The notes under the pieces: generated by a model
Told to the model about the DNA's origin: nothing
Database searches by the model: none
The model's input: only the letters and a program-made list of their open reading frames with translations
Translations under genes and position numbers: made by a program
Source: Pseudovibrio brasiliensis
GTDB lineage: Bacteria > Pseudomonadota > Alphaproteobacteria > Rhizobiales > Stappiaceae
Assembly: GCF_018282095.1 (NCBI RefSeq)
Contig: NZ_CP074126.1
Location: 186,001 to 250,000 of the forward strand
Direction: 5' to 3'
DNA: 64,000 nucleotides
In this document: positions 43,809 through 55,475 of the stretch, piece after piece
Layout: every line of letters starts with the position of its first letter
Numbering within the stretch: the stretch's first letter is position 1

Positions 43809-44894
43809 TTAGTCGATTACGATTGGTTCCCCGTGATCGCTGATAATCCGGTCAATCTCCTGCCGTGCCGCCATCGCAAACCGCTTCTGGTTCTCCGTCG
43901 GGGCAACAGAATCTCCCAAAACAACGATATTCTCGTCATTAAACCGGTTCGCAGGGCCAGTGTAATTGAAGCTACCAACAATCATGATGCTATCATCAAT
44001 CACCATAAGCTTATGATGTAGCTTGCCAATCCGGCTCGATCCGCGAACGAAGTGCAGATCAGCGCCAGCTTCAGCCAGAGGCTGCGTCGCGGCCCAGTCC
44101 TGCCCGCCTTGCCGGGCATCAAGAGCACCGCGCACCTGTCTTCCTGCTTCCATCAGCAGCAACATGGCATCATCAATACCGGAGCTTTTGGAGAAGGTGA
44201 AGATCGCAAAATCCACTCGTTCCTTAGCTTTTGTCATCTGTTTGGTGACTTCCATCTCCGGCGCATGGTCCGGCGCAAAACAAACTTTCACGCGGATGTC
44301 GTCAACCACCACCTCTTTCGGTGTGTTTTCGGACTCATTCTCATCCACGCTGTAGCGGCCAAATCTTCCGCGTTTAATCTCCCTGAATTCCCGCTCAAAG
44401 ATGTCAGCGACCTTCTCATCCTTGATGATAAGAAGATGGTTCAGATTGCGATGCGTGCCGGTCTCCGTGAAGTTTGTGGAGCCGGTCAGAACAGCATTGC
44501 CGTCACGAATGATGAATTTCTGATGGAATATCCGTGGGTTAAAATCCGTCCGTACCCACACTTTGGAACGCAGTAGCGCCGCATGAAGCTGGCGGTTCAC
44601 CTCGTTCTCAACACGAGGGTCACTGGTATGCGGGTCATCCGCAGGCTCATCCACGCTTAGATAATCCGCCTCGGATACCACTCGCACCCGCACGCCGCGC
44701 CGTTTTGCGTTAATTATTGCGTTGGTTATGCGTTTATTGTCTATTTCTTGAATTGCTATGTCGAGACTTCGCACTGCAGCATCGATAAACGCAATAATCT
44801 CGCCCTCCAGATCATCCAGCGGATTATCCGGCAAATGATCGAGGACTGTTTTCGGACCAACGAGGAACTTCAGATTCTCGGTTTGAACTGCCAT
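43809..44894 (-). CDS. Phospholipase D-like (PLD/Nuc) family protein
   Basis: Protein of 361 aa with two HKD motifs: HQKFIIRDGNAVLTGSTNF (about residues 124-142) and HHKLMVIDDSIMIVGSFNYT (about 291-310), each H-x-K-x4-D. This two-motif form works as a single-chain phosphodiesterase and could act on phospholipids or nucleic acid. No signal peptide is visible, so it is probably cytoplasmic. AKRRGVRVRVVSEADYL before the first motif is typical of the nuclease-like subgroup. ATG 44894 has GGGAGGG upstream. The neighbour is a secreted endonuclease I, on the same strand. Confidence 0.85.
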   Translation of the reverse strand: MAVQTENLKFLVGPKTVLDHLPDNPLDDLEGEIIAFIDAAVRSLDIAIQEIDNKRITNAIINAKRRGVRVRVVSEADYLSVDEPADDPHTSDPRVENEVNRQLHAALLRSKVWVRTDFNPRIFHQKFIIRDGNAVLTGSTNFTETGTHRNLNHLLIIKDEKVADIFEREFREIKRGRFGRYSVDENESENTPKEVVVDDIRVKVCFAPDHAPEMEVTKQMTKAKERVDFAIFTFSKSSGIDDAMLLLMEAGRQVRGALDARQGGQDWAATQPLAEAGADLHFVRGSSRIGKLHHKLMVIDDSIMIVGSFNYTGPANRFNDENIVVLGDSVAPTENQKRFAMAARQEIDRIISDHGEPIVID

Positions 44895-44984
44895 TGTACC
44901 CTCCCACCGTCATAGCATCTTACCCTAGGGTAGATGATGTGTCGGTACACAATTATGACGGTAGGAAGTGAAATTAGTAGCAGG

Positions 44985-45719
44985 TTAGAAACCGACCGAG
45001 ATAAGCGGGTTGGTGTTGCCCTGAATTTCCAAAATGCGCGCATCCCGCAACTGCTCTTCTTCTGACACCGGATCCTCAGTCATCCACTGGTTGAACATCT
45101 CCACCTCTGTCTCCGTCAGCGGCATGCCATAGGTCTCCTGCATGTAGAGGTAGATCCGTGCGATATCCCCGCGTGTCTCAGCCATCGGCTCAGCAACTTT
45201 CCGTTCCCGGTCAATCTCAAAATCACAGGCGCCGTAAGTCCGGTCTTCCCCTTCAATCACAGCAAGGCGGAAGTTGGACCGGTCACCATTCAACTCGCCA
45301 ACCGCTGGAACCAGATTGTGCAGGTCGGCTTCCATGCGTTTGAACTCTTCATCCACCTTGGAACAGCATCGACGACCCTTGTAAGCCTTGCCCTTCTTGG
45401 TGGTGCAGGCCGGATCACCCTCTGTCCAACAAGCACGCGTTTTGCCGAAGCGAGAGGCAGGAACGATGTGCTCCCATTCAATCCGCTTACCGCGCTTGGC
45501 ATTCTTACGAGGCTCATACCCGCAGCTGTCTGCATCAACTTGCTTCTCGCCATTATAGGAGCAACCGCAATAGAAGGTCTCGCGATACTCTTCTGACGGA
45601 TAAATATGCTTCTCCAGCAGGCGCTTGGCCTGAGAGAAACTGGTTGGCGGTGCTGAAAAAGCTGAAGCAGCCCAGAAGCAAGGCAGCAGGGCAGCGAAGA
45701 GTACGATGAGTTTACGCAT
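44985..45719 (-). CDS. Secreted endonuclease I (EndA/NucM/Dns family)
   Basis: Protein of 244 aa with signal peptide (about 1-22, ending AFSA). GKRIEWEHIVPASRFGKTRA holds the His-Me finger catalytic His. A cysteine-rich insert (CWTEGDPACTTKKGKAYKGR, then CC) fits the disulfides of periplasmic EndA/Vvn. LHNLVPAVGELNGDRSNFRL is the metal-binding Asn/Asp block. Non-specific DNase that may take nutrients from extracellular DNA or shield against entry. ATG 45719 is chosen; ATG 45743 (MVISKDLF) is possible. Confidence 0.9.
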   Translation of the reverse strand: MRKLIVLFAALLPCFWAASAFSAPPTSFSQAKRLLEKHIYPSEEYRETFYCGCSYNGEKQVDADSCGYEPRKNAKRGKRIEWEHIVPASRFGKTRACWTEGDPACTTKKGKAYKGRRCCSKVDEEFKRMEADLHNLVPAVGELNGDRSNFRLAVIEGEDRTYGACDFEIDRERKVAEPMAETRGDIARIYLYMQETYGMPLTETEVEMFNQWMTEDPVSEEEQLRDARILEIQGNTNPLISVGF

Positions 45720-45974
45720 GAAGAGGTCTTTCGAGATCACCATCAGAAGCTGGCGCGGGAGCGTTAAGAAACTCCTGCCAACACTGTTTGACGCGGTGGA
45801 TACTGGTTTGTGCTGTTCCACTTTGACCGAATGAATGGGTGTGAACCTTGCCGAGGGTGATGAGGGGGAGGGAAACAGTGCTTAGCGAAAATACAGAGCC
45901 TAAGGCTTTGCTTATGAGGCTTTTCGGGAAATACTAGCTGCTTCTTATTTTGAATAGGGAGCAATGACAGCTAA

Positions 45975-46562
45975 GTGAGGAAATACAAAGAATTTCTGCA
46001 GAAAATTATGTGGGAGAATAGCTTAGGGTCTCTTCCGCAGATTTATCATCACGTGCGCAACATCCCATACGGTTCAACTGGCAACCGAGATCCTGAGGCC
46101 GTTTATACAAGCAACGTTGGTTCCTGCTCGGGGAAGCATATTTTGCTGAGAGACTTTCTCCGTGAAGCTGGATATCAGGCCGAGATCATCACGATGTTCA
46201 CCTACTTCAACGAGAGCACACCTATTCACGGAAGTTTTCCGGAAGAGCTCAAAGCAATCGCTGCTCGTGAACGCGTGCCGGACTTTCACCACTATGTACG
46301 GGTGTTAGAGCAGGGGACATGGCTCAATCTGGATGCGACCTGGCATGATGAACTTGCGAGGTTTGGTTTCAAGGTGAACCACGATTGGAGTGGCTCAAAT
46401 CATACCGCGCTTGCATCAGTTGCTGAGCGTGAATACCCGGCTACGGAGAACATAATTGATTTGAAAGCAGATCTTGTCTCGAGCCTACCTCAAGACCAGC
46501 GTGATTTACGCGCGAAGTACTTCCGGCTTGTGACGGAATGGATTGCAACACATGCATCGTAG
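45975..46562 (+). CDS. Transglutaminase-like cysteine peptidase fold protein
   Basis: Protein of 195 aa from GTG 45975. The Cys-His-Asp triad of the transglutaminase-like superfamily is visible: Cys in NVGSCSGKHILLRDFLREAG (about 45-64), His in FHHYVRVLE (about 106-114), Asp in WLNLDATWHDEL (about 115-126). It resembles bacterial transglutaminase-domain proteins of unknown substrate; peptidase, transglutaminase or amidase are all possible. No signal peptide. Start is weakly supported (GGGAG 15 bases away). It is divergent from endonuclease I. Confidence 0.75.
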   Translation: MRKYKEFLQKIMWENSLGSLPQIYHHVRNIPYGSTGNRDPEAVYTSNVGSCSGKHILLRDFLREAGYQAEIITMFTYFNESTPIHGSFPEELKAIAARERVPDFHHYVRVLEQGTWLNLDATWHDELARFGFKVNHDWSGSNHTALASVAEREYPATENIIDLKADLVSSLPQDQRDLRAKYFRLVTEWIATHAS

Positions 46563-46610
46563 AGCGGAAAAGAGTGAGGCATCCGCGCTCTTAATTCCTT
46601 TGCCGAACGT

Positions 46611-47099
46611 TTAGCAGCGCAACTGCTCGGCCAAGTCTTTTATCTGATGCTGAGCAAACACCTCAACACCATGATGACGTAAAGCAGCGGTTACAACACC
46701 CATCCCGGAACGCGTCTGCCCATCGTGATGGCCACTATAGATAAAGGTGCTCCCGCAGGATGGGCTGCCATCAGTCAGCAAAGCAAAACGGCAACCTGCT
46801 TCAATGGCGGTCTTTACGGCTAAGTCTGCTCCGAGCCGAAACTGTTCGGTGACATCATGCCCAGAGTTTTCATAAATGCTGCCGTTGCCTTCAAGCACAT
46901 CGATGCCCTGTTGTCCTGCTTTTATCTCCGCGGGAGGTCGTGGAGTTTGAAAGCCTGAGGCGACTTCAGGGCACAGCGGCACAAGAATGCCAGCAGTTTT
47001 CCATTCAGAGAGCAGGGTACTTTCAAGTGATAAGCCGCTGCCATTGTAGCGAACTGGTTCACCCAGCAAACAGGCGCTTATCAGGATCTTCTCGGGCAT
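46611..47099 (-). CDS. DUF523 / TudS-type desulfidase
   Basis: Protein of 162 aa. Three cysteines at positions 10 (ISACLLGEPVRYNG), 43 (LVPLCPE) and 115 (DGSPSCGSTFI) match the ligands of the [4Fe-4S] cluster in TudS, a member of DUF523 that removes sulfur from thiouracil. The function of most family members is untested. ATG 47099 starts MPEKILISACLL; a longer frame lacks a ribosome site. It lies behind fsa on the same strand, separated by a terminator. Confidence 0.82.
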   Translation of the reverse strand: MPEKILISACLLGEPVRYNGSGLSLESTLLSEWKTAGILVPLCPEVASGFQTPRPPAEIKAGQQGIDVLEGNGSIYENSGHDVTEQFRLGADLAVKTAIEAGCRFALLTDGSPSCGSTFIYSGHHDGQTRSGMGVVTAALRHHGVEVFAQHQIKDLAEQLRC

Positions 47100-47153
47100 A
47101 TTATCGTAAGCTTGAATTTTGATGGGTTTGGCTGTTTGTCTGCACGATAAAAC

Positions 47154-47184
47154 AAAAAAAGCGCAGACCCAAAGGCCCGCGCTT
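47154..47184 (-). terminator. Rho-independent terminator after the transaldolase gene
   Basis: On the minus strand: AAGCGCGGGCC-TTT-GGGTCTGCGCTT then TTTTTG. The stem has one mismatch and a clean T-run. It separates fsa from the downstream TudS-like gene. Confidence 0.88.
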
Positions 47185-47216
47185 AATATCATCGCTATCT
47201 GCGAAGAATAAAGAGC

Positions 47217-47870
47217 TTATACGATGCTCTGACCGGTTGCTGCCCAGTCTTTCATGAATGCTTCCAGACCTTTGTCGGTCAGCGGGTGCTTCACGAGGCC
47301 CTTCAGGGTCGCTGGTGGAATGGTAGCAACGTCAGCGCCGATCAGCGCACAGTCTTTCACGTGGTTTGCAGTACGGATGGAAGCTGCAAGAATTTCGGTA
47401 CCAAAGCCGTAGTTGTCGTAGATCTGACGGATTTCAGCGATCAGGTCCAGACCTTCAACGTTGATGTCGTCCAGACGGCCGATGAATGGAGAAATGAAGG
47501 TTGCGCCAGCTTTTGCAGCCAGAAGAGCCTGGTTTGCAGAGAAGCACAGGGTCACGTTGGTCTGAACACCTTTGTTTGCCAGCACGCGGCAAGCCTTCAG
47601 GCCTTCCAGGGTCAGAGGCAGCTTGATGCAGATGTTGTCTGCAATCGCGATCAGCTCTTCAGCTTCTTTCAGCATGCCTTCTGCGTCTGTTGCAACAACT
47701 TCAGCAGAAACAGGGCCATCCACAAGCTCGCAGATCTCTGCGATGACTTCTTTCATTGGACGACCGGATTTCATGATAAGAGATGGGTTGGTAGTTACAC
47801 CATCGAGAAGACCGGTTGCAGCCAGCTCTTTAATGTCGTTGGTGTCAGCTGTATCAACGAAGAATTTCAT
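47217..47870 (-). CDS. fsa: Small transaldolase / fructose-6-phosphate aldolase family
   Basis: Protein of 217 aa. [20 protein letters not shown] and [19 protein letters not shown] form the N-terminal strands. The Schiff-base Lys is in [32 protein letters not shown] and [15 protein letters not shown] follow. The 217-aa length identifies the short TalC/FSA (MipB) group that may act as transaldolase or as fructose-6-phosphate aldolase; sequence alone does not decide. ATG 47870 has AGGAG upstream. In many alphaproteobacteria this gene lies beside priA, as here (divergent). Confidence 0.9.
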   Translation of the reverse strand: MKFFVDTADTNDIKELAATGLLDGVTTNPSLIMKSGRPMKEVIAEICELVDGPVSAEVVATDAEGMLKEAEELIAIADNICIKLPLTLEGLKACRVLANKGVQTNVTLCFSANQALLAAKAGATFISPFIGRLDDINVEGLDLIAEIRQIYDNYGFGTEILAASIRTANHVKDCALIGADVATIPPATLKGLVKHPLTDKGLEAFMKDWAATGQSIV

Positions 47871-47949
47871 GCCAGAAAGGCTCCTGATTTCATAGCAGCC
47901 TCTCGTAGGGTATCGGAGGCCTAGGGGGTGAATTCTGGTATGTGTTTAG

Positions 47950-48040
47950 CCCAGAGTGCATAGAAACAACAAGAGTAAAACCCGCTAAAGCGTATTCAGA
48001 AAACACGCTCTTTCGTTTTCGGATAAGAATGCGCCTTAAA
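47950..48040. repeat. Degenerate copy of a rhizobial-type intergenic repeat
   Basis: The sequence includes AGCGTATTCAGAAAACACGC, then TCTTTCGTTTTCGGATAAGA and ATGCGCC. It is a diverged form of the GCGTATTCCCGAAAAG...TTTTCGGAAAGGAATACGC unit at 59012-59060. It sits between fsa and priA, upstream of both. Confidence 0.55.
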
Positions 48041-48072
48041 ACCCGCAGATGCTCAACAAGGAATAGAGTTTC

Positions 48073-50286
48073 GTGAGTCAGCAACACGAGTTTTTCGGCA
48101 CCAGCCAGATGTGCGAGCCTGAGGTGATAGTCCCTGTACTGGTCCCCGTCGCTGTCGCAGGTGCTTATTCCTATAAAGTGCCGGCAGATATGGATGTGCG
48201 CCCCGGTTCCATCGTGCGTGTGCCCCTTGGCCCGCGTGAGGTGATCGGTGCAGTTTGGGATGGCGAACCGGATACAAAGGTTAATCCCAAGAAGCTGAAA
48301 AGCATCCTGCATGTCTACGACACGCCTCCAATTGCTGAAGATCTTAGGAAATACATCGACTGGGTTGCCGCCTGGACGCTGGGCGCACCCGGCATGGTGT
48401 TGCGCATGGTGCTGCGCTCTGAAGAAGCGCTTGAGCCAGAAGCCCTCCTTTCAGGTGTTCGTTATATCGACGGTATGCAGCCAGACCGCATGACACCAGC
48501 CCGCTCCAAAGTGATGGAACTGGTTGAAAACGGTATGGCGTGGACCCGTCCCGGTCTGGCTGGAGCCGCTGGCGTGAGTTCCTCGGTGATCGATGGGCTC
48601 AAAAAGCAGGGTGTTTTGGAAGAAGCCATGCTGCCTGCAACGCCGCCATTGCCGGATCCTGACCCAACTTTGCCGGGCCGAAAGCTGACAGACCTTCAGC
48701 AAGGCGCCGCGAATCAGTTGTGTGAAGCCATCGGAAAAGGGTTCAAGGCCTTCCTTATTGATGGGGTGACGGGCTCAGGAAAAACCGAAGTTTATTTTGA
48801 AGCGGTCGCCGAGACGCTCAAGAACAACGAACAAGCCCTTATTCTCATCCCTGAAATCGCGCTCACCAATCAGTTTTTGAATCGGTTTGAGGAGCGATTT
48901 GGGGTCAGACCAGCCGAATGGCACTCCCAAGTGCCCCCCAAACGACGCGCAAGAACATGGCGCGGAGTCGCAAATGGCGAAGTGAAGGTCGTTGTCGGCG
49001 CGCGCTCGGCACTTTTCCTTCCTTTTCACAGGCTTGGTTTGCTTGTCGTGGATGAGGAGCATGATACAGCCTACAAGCAAGACGACCGTGTTCCCTACAA
49101 CGCTAGGGATATGGCCGTTGTTAGAGGGCATATCTCTGGTTTTCCTGTGGTGCTTGCCAGTGCAACACCATCTGTGGAAAGTCAGGTAAATGCAAAACTG
49201 GGCAGATACACGAAAATCGTGCTCCCAGAGCGTGCTTCCGGTGCGGAAATGCCGACCATTAAAGGCATCGATATGCGCTGTGATGGACCCGAACGAGGCA
49301 AGTGGCTGGCGCCTGCATTGATCAACGAAATCCAGCAAACACTGACCAATGGTAATCAGGTTCTGCTGTTTCTGAACCGTAGGGGTTATGCCCCACTGAC
49401 CCTGTGCAGAACCTGCGGCCATCGGTTCCATTGTGAAAACTGCTCAGCTTGGCTTGTAGAACACCGATTTAAGGGCAAATTGGTATGCCACCACTGCGGC
49501 TATTCACAGCCTGTTCCGGATAAATGCCCCGAATGCAGCAAGCCCGATACACTCGTTGCATGCGGTCCTGGAGTGGAGCGAATTGCTGAAGATGTCTCAG
49601 CGTTATTTCCCGAAGCACGGGTGCTCGTTCTCTCCTCTGACTTACCGGGCGGCACAGAGCGTATAAATCGCGAAATGAAGCTCGTTGAAGAGGGTGAAGT
49701 CGACATCGTCATCGGCACCCAATTGGTCGCAAAAGGGCATAACTTTCCACTAATGACCCTTGTAGGGGTCGTTGATGCTGATTTGGGCCTCGCAAATGGT
49801 GATCCAAGAGCAGCAGAGCGCACTTTCCAACTTCTCGCGCAGGTGACAGGGCGCGCAGGCCGAATACATGGAAAAGGCCGCGGTTTGCTTCAGACTTACA
49901 ACCCTGATCAGCCCGTGATTAAGGCGCTTCTCTCCGGAAATCCCGAGGAATTTTACGCTGCGGAAATCGAGTCGCGCGAAAACGCTGGCTTGCCCCCGTT
50001 CGGCAGACTCGCTGCTTTAATTATTTCGGGGCCCGATAGATCGCTCACCGAAAAATTTTCTAAATCTCTTGCAGTAAATAGTCCTAGTTCAGAAGGCGTC
50101 CAAATCCTCGGTCCGGCAGAGGCCGCAATGGCTCTTGTAAGGGGCAGATATCGCTTCCGTTTGTTGGCAATCGCACCCCGGAGTGTTGATTTACAAGGCT
50201 TTCTGAGAAACTGGTTGTCCACTGCACCTAAGCCAACCGGCGGTATCAGAGTGCAGGTTGATGTTGACCCCCAAAGTTTCATGTAG
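48073..50286 (+). CDS. priA: Primosomal protein N' (PriA helicase)
   Basis: Replication-restart helicase, 737 aa. N-terminal PriA DNA-binding domain (VPVLVPVAVAGAYSYKVPAD), Walker A in DGVTGSGKTEVYFEAVAETL, DEEHDTAYKQ Walker B, and SATPS. The zinc-binding insert is complete with eight cysteines: CRTCGHRFHCENC, then CHHCGYSQPVPDKCPEC. The C-terminal helicase half includes IGTQLVAKGHNFP and QVTGRAGR. GTG 48073 is preceded by AAGGAAT. It is divergent from fsa and is followed by the atp operon. Confidence 0.96.
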   Translation: MSQQHEFFGTSQMCEPEVIVPVLVPVAVAGAYSYKVPADMDVRPGSIVRVPLGPREVIGAVWDGEPDTKVNPKKLKSILHVYDTPPIAEDLRKYIDWVAAWTLGAPGMVLRMVLRSEEALEPEALLSGVRYIDGMQPDRMTPARSKVMELVENGMAWTRPGLAGAAGVSSSVIDGLKKQGVLEEAMLPATPPLPDPDPTLPGRKLTDLQQGAANQLCEAIGKGFKAFLIDGVTGSGKTEVYFEAVAETLKNNEQALILIPEIALTNQFLNRFEERFGVRPAEWHSQVPPKRRARTWRGVANGEVKVVVGARSALFLPFHRLGLLVVDEEHDTAYKQDDRVPYNARDMAVVRGHISGFPVVLASATPSVESQVNAKLGRYTKIVLPERASGAEMPTIKGIDMRCDGPERGKWLAPALINEIQQTLTNGNQVLLFLNRRGYAPLTLCRTCGHRFHCENCSAWLVEHRFKGKLVCHHCGYSQPVPDKCPECSKPDTLVACGPGVERIAEDVSALFPEARVLVLSSDLPGGTERINREMKLVEEGEVDIVIGTQLVAKGHNFPLMTLVGVVDADLGLANGDPRAAERTFQLLAQVTGRAGRIHGKGRGLLQTYNPDQPVIKALLSGNPEEFYAAEIESRENAGLPPFGRLAALIISGPDRSLTEKFSKSLAVNSPSSEGVQILGPAEAAMALVRGRYRFRLLAIAPRSVDLQGFLRNWLSTAPKPTGGIRVQVDVDPQSFM

Positions 50287-50500
50287 TGCTGCGCAGAAAG
50301 TTTGGCACCTCAATGTATGCGTTGGAATACCTACGCCATGTTGCAAGGCGGTCACGCGTGTGCTATGCGAAGCGCGGCTTTATCGGCACAGTTATCTCAG
50401 ATTGTGCCATTCAAATTGAATTAGACGCGACTTATCAAGGATTTGGATTTCCGGCGAGCCAGCCGCCAGAATCTTGAATGCGCGGGAGAGCACGGATCCA

Positions 50501-51061
50501 GTGACTGACAACGTATCTCTCATTTCAGGCGTGGCCTTGCGTTATGCTTCTGCGCTGTTGGACCTTGCTGAGGAGCAGGGTGCGACGGCAGAGGTGGAGA
50601 AGGGTCTCGACCAGTTTGAGGCACTCTTAAACGAGAGTGCTGATCTTGATCGTCTTATCAAGAGCCCCGTTTTTAGTGCAGACGCCCAAACAAAGGCGAT
50701 CTCTGCTATTTTGGAAAAGGCCGGAATTTCTGGCCTGACCGCAAATTTTGTGAAGTTGGTTGCCCAAAACAGGCGCCTCTTCGCCGTTCCAGGCATGATC
50801 CAGGCTTTCCGTGCGCAGCTTGCTGCAAAACGTGGAGAAGTTACCGCTCTGGTAACATCCGCAACGGAATTGACTGCTGAGCATGTCGCTGCTCTCCAAG
50901 AAGCACTTAACGCTTCTACGGGCAAGAACGTGAAGATTGTAGTGAAGGTGGACTCATCCATTCTAGGTGGTCTGATCGTGAAGATCGGCAGCCGGATGAT
51001 TGATACGTCACTGCGTACCAAGCTTAACTCTCTTAAGTTCGCGATGAAAGAGGTCGGCTGA
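50501..51061 (+). CDS. atpH: ATP synthase F1 delta subunit
   Basis: Stator subunit of 186 aa. Start GTG 50501 ([20 protein letters not shown]) gives the usual family length and N-terminus; TTG 50474 would add nine residues. [20 protein letters not shown] and the C-terminal [20 protein letters not shown] are the conserved blocks. Stop overlaps atpA start by one base (TGATG). Order delta-alpha-gamma-beta-epsilon without Fo genes is the alphaproteobacterial form, with Fo subunits elsewhere. The 214-base gap upstream should hold the operon promoter. Confidence 0.95.
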   Translation: MTDNVSLISGVALRYASALLDLAEEQGATAEVEKGLDQFEALLNESADLDRLIKSPVFSADAQTKAISAILEKAGISGLTANFVKLVAQNRRLFAVPGMIQAFRAQLAAKRGEVTALVTSATELTAEHVAALQEALNASTGKNVKIVVKVDSSILGGLIVKIGSRMIDTSLRTKLNSLKFAMKEVG

Positions 51062-52590
51062 TGGATATTCGGGCCGCGGAAATTTCCGCTATCCTCAAGG
51101 ACCAGATCAAGAACTTCGGCCAAGAAGCTGAAGTGACTGAGGTTGGTCAAGTTCTGTCCGTAGGCGACGGCATTGCCCGCGTTTACGGTCTGGACAACGT
51201 CCAGGCAGGTGAAATGGTTGAATTCCCAGGTGGTATCCGGGGAATGGCATTGAACCTTGAAACTGACAATGTCGGTGTTGTTATCTTCGGTAGCGACCGT
51301 GACATTAAAGAAGGCGACACGGTAAAACGTACCGGCGCTATTGTGGAAGTTCCAGTAGGTAAGGGTCTGCTGGGTCGCGTTGTCGATCCACTCGGTAACC
51401 CAATCGACGGCAAAGGTCCGATCGAAGCTACTGAACGTCGCCGCGTTGACGTGAAGGCACCAGGCATTCTGCCTCGTAAGTCCGTTCACGAGCCAATGTC
51501 CACGGGTCTGAAAGCGATTGACGCTTTGATCCCGATCGGACGTGGTCAGCGCGAATTGGTGATTGGTGACCGTCAGACCGGTAAAACCGCAATCATCCTC
51601 GACACCTTCCTGAACCAGAAGCCTTTGCACGCATCTGACAACGAGCACGACAAGCTATACTGCATCTACGTTGCAGTTGGCCAGAAGCGTTCAACTGTTG
51701 CTCAGTTCGTTAAAGCTCTGGAAGACGCTGGTGCTCTGGAATACTCCATCGTTGTTGCTGCAACAGCATCCGATCCTGCACCTCTGCAGTATCTGGCGCC
51801 GTTCGCAGGTACCACAATGGGTGAGTACTTCCGCGATAACTCCATGCACGCTGTGATCGGTTACGATGACCTGTCCAAACAGGCTGTTGCTTACCGTCAG
51901 ATGTCCCTGCTGCTCCGTCGTCCACCAGGACGTGAAGCGTACCCAGGTGACGTGTTCTACCTGCACTCCCGTCTGCTCGAGCGTTCTGCGAAGCTGAACG
52001 AAGACCACGGCCTCGGTTCTCTGACCGCGCTGCCAGTGATCGAAACTCAGGCAAACGACGTGTCCGCGTACATTCCGACCAACGTGATTTCCATCACCGA
52101 CGGTCAGATCTTCCTTGAAACTGACCTGTTCTTCCAGGGCATCCGTCCTGCGGTTAACGTAGGTCTCTCAGTTTCTCGCGTGGGCTCTTCTGCTCAGGTT
52201 AAAGCGATGAAGCAGGTTGCTGGCCCGATTAAGGGTGAGCTGGCTCAGTACCGTGAAATGGCTGCGTTCGCGCAGTTTGGTTCTGATCTGGATGCAACCA
52301 CTCAGAAGCTTCTGAACCGTGGTGCACGCCTGACCGAACTGCTGAAACAGCCTCAGTTCTCCCCGCTTAAGACGGAAGAACAGGTTGCAGTTATCTTCGC
52401 AGGTGTGAACGGCTACCTGGACGACCGTCCAGTAAGCGACGTCCGCGAATTTGAAGCTGGCCTGCTGCGCTTCCTGCGTGCAGAACATGCTGACCTTCTC
52501 TCCACTATCTGGGAGAAGAAGGCACTCGACGCCGATTTGACTGACAAGCTGAAAGCTGCACTGGACGCTTACGTCAAGACCCTCGGTTAA
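51061..52590 (+). CDS. atpA: ATP synthase F1 alpha subunit
   Basis: Non-catalytic nucleotide-binding subunit of 509 aa. N-terminal [20 protein letters not shown], Walker A in [15 protein letters not shown], the [20 protein letters not shown] block and the alpha signature [19 protein letters not shown] are all present. Its length is normal. It is translationally coupled to atpH and lies 33 bases before atpG. Codon use is that of a highly expressed gene. Confidence 0.98.
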   Translation: MDIRAAEISAILKDQIKNFGQEAEVTEVGQVLSVGDGIARVYGLDNVQAGEMVEFPGGIRGMALNLETDNVGVVIFGSDRDIKEGDTVKRTGAIVEVPVGKGLLGRVVDPLGNPIDGKGPIEATERRRVDVKAPGILPRKSVHEPMSTGLKAIDALIPIGRGQRELVIGDRQTGKTAIILDTFLNQKPLHASDNEHDKLYCIYVAVGQKRSTVAQFVKALEDAGALEYSIVVAATASDPAPLQYLAPFAGTTMGEYFRDNSMHAVIGYDDLSKQAVAYRQMSLLLRRPPGREAYPGDVFYLHSRLLERSAKLNEDHGLGSLTALPVIETQANDVSAYIPTNVISITDGQIFLETDLFFQGIRPAVNVGLSVSRVGSSAQVKAMKQVAGPIKGELAQYREMAAFAQFGSDLDATTQKLLNRGARLTELLKQPQFSPLKTEEQVAVIFAGVNGYLDDRPVSDVREFEAGLLRFLRAEHADLLSTIWEKKALDADLTDKLKAALDAYVKTLG

Positions 52591-52623
52591 TTCGAAGCAA
52601 CGGGATAAGGAACGAGAGCGCCC

Positions 52624-53511
52624 ATGGCGAGCCTCAAGGACCTAAAAAACCGCATCGCTTCGGTCAAAGCGACGCAGAAAATCACCAAGGCCATGAAAAT
52701 GGTGGCCGCGGCGAAACTGCGTCGTGCCCAGGATGCTGCAGAAGCCGGTCGTCCCTATGCTGAACGCATGGCGACAGTACTTGGCAATCTTGCAGCTGGG
52801 TTCGAAGGTCGAGATGATGCGCCGAAGCTGATGGCGGGTACCGGACAGGATCAGACTCATCTGCTCCTCGTCTGCACAGCAGAGCGTGGTCTCTGCGGTG
52901 GTTTCAACTCGTCAATCGCACGTCTGGCACGTGAACACGCTGATAAACTCCTTGCTGAAGGTAAGACGGTTAAGATCGTCACCGTTGGTAAGAAGGGCTA
53001 TGACGCCCTAAAGCGTGGTTACAACCAGCACATTGTAGAGAATATCGAACTGCGCGGTCTGAAATCGATCGAGTACGGTGACGTCAAGCACATCGCTGAT
53101 CTCGTTATGGAAATGTTCTATGACGAAAAATTCGATGTCTGCACACTGTTCTACGCGCAATTCCAATCGGTAATCAGTCAGGTTCCGACCGCAAAACAGC
53201 TTATTCCAGCTCAGTTCGAAGCTGCTGATGACGCTGATAACGGTTCCTCTGAGGATGCACTGTACGAATACGAGCCAGGTGAACAGGAGATCCTTGAGAC
53301 TCTCTTGCCACGCAACATCGGTATTCAGATCTTCAGCGCAATCCTTGAAAACGGTGCCTCCGAGCAGGGCGCGCGTATGGCCGCAATGGACAACGCAACG
53401 CGCAACGCCGGCGAGATGATCGACAAACTGACAACGACATACAACCGTCAGCGTCAGGCACAGATCACGACGGAACTGATTGAAATTATTGCGGGCGCGG
53501 AAGCGCTCTGA
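52624..53511 (+). CDS. atpG: ATP synthase F1 gamma subunit
   Basis: Central-shaft subunit of 295 aa. The N-terminal helix [20 protein letters not shown], then [36 protein letters not shown] is the Rossmann-like region, and the C-terminal helix [20 protein letters not shown] ends [11 protein letters not shown] as is normal. The insert with [20 protein letters not shown] is a small acidic addition seen in some alphaproteobacteria. Confidence 0.97.
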   Translation: MASLKDLKNRIASVKATQKITKAMKMVAAAKLRRAQDAAEAGRPYAERMATVLGNLAAGFEGRDDAPKLMAGTGQDQTHLLLVCTAERGLCGGFNSSIARLAREHADKLLAEGKTVKIVTVGKKGYDALKRGYNQHIVENIELRGLKSIEYGDVKHIADLVMEMFYDEKFDVCTLFYAQFQSVISQVPTAKQLIPAQFEAADDADNGSSEDALYEYEPGEQEILETLLPRNIGIQIFSAILENGASEQGARMAAMDNATRNAGEMIDKLTTTYNRQRQAQITTELIEIIAGAEAL

Positions 53512-53533
53512 CCGAGTTGAGACGAGGATTTAA

Positions 53534-54961
<1,428 letters not shown>

Positions 54962-55042
54962 TCTCGGTTCTTTTGAACCGGTGACTTCTTTGGGTGACGC
55001 ATAACCTGCGTCACTCTTAGAAACGGATAGAGGATGAGCTAA

Positions 55043-55450
55043 ATGGCTGAAGCATTTCAGTTTGAGCTGGTATCACCAGAGCGCCTTCTGCTCTCAGCGA
55101 AGGTTACCGATGTAACCGTACCTGGTTCTGAAGGTGAGTTTGGTGTTGGCGCTGGTCACTCGCCGTTCTTGTCAACCATGCGTCCGGGTGTTGTTAAAGC
55201 GCTCAGCGAAGATGGTTCCAAGCACGATTACTTCGTGCGGGGTGGTTTTGCTGACGTTTCCGCGTCTGGCATGACTGTTCTGGCGGAACAGGCGATCCCG
55301 ATGGCCGATCTTGATGCAGGTTACATCGCACAGCAGATTCAAGATGCGAGTGAAGATGTAGCTGATGCAAAGGACGAAGATGCACGTCAGGCTGCACGGC
55401 TGGTACTTTCCCAGCTGCAGGAGCTGCAGGCAGCCCTCAAAGCTTCCTGA
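55043..55450 (+). CDS. atpC: ATP synthase F1 epsilon subunit
   Basis: Rotor subunit of 135 aa. FQFELVSPERLLLSAKVTDV, VTVPGSEGEFGVGAGHSPFL and the YFVRGGFADVSASGMTVLAE strands form the N-terminal barrel, followed by the C-terminal two-helix domain with AKDEDARQAARLVLSQLQEL. ATG 55043 follows AGAGGATGAG. End of the operon; a strong terminator follows after 25 bases. Confidence 0.97.
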   Translation: MAEAFQFELVSPERLLLSAKVTDVTVPGSEGEFGVGAGHSPFLSTMRPGVVKALSEDGSKHDYFVRGGFADVSASGMTVLAEQAIPMADLDAGYIAQQIQDASEDVADAKDEDARQAARLVLSQLQELQAALKAS

Positions 55451-55475
55451 TTGCATTTCCTATGCCAAGAAAAAC

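Noticed and set aside
50286-50477. 63-codon frame between priA and atpH
   Set aside because: No family features, not AtpI-like, no ribosome site; the stretch more likely holds the atp promoter.
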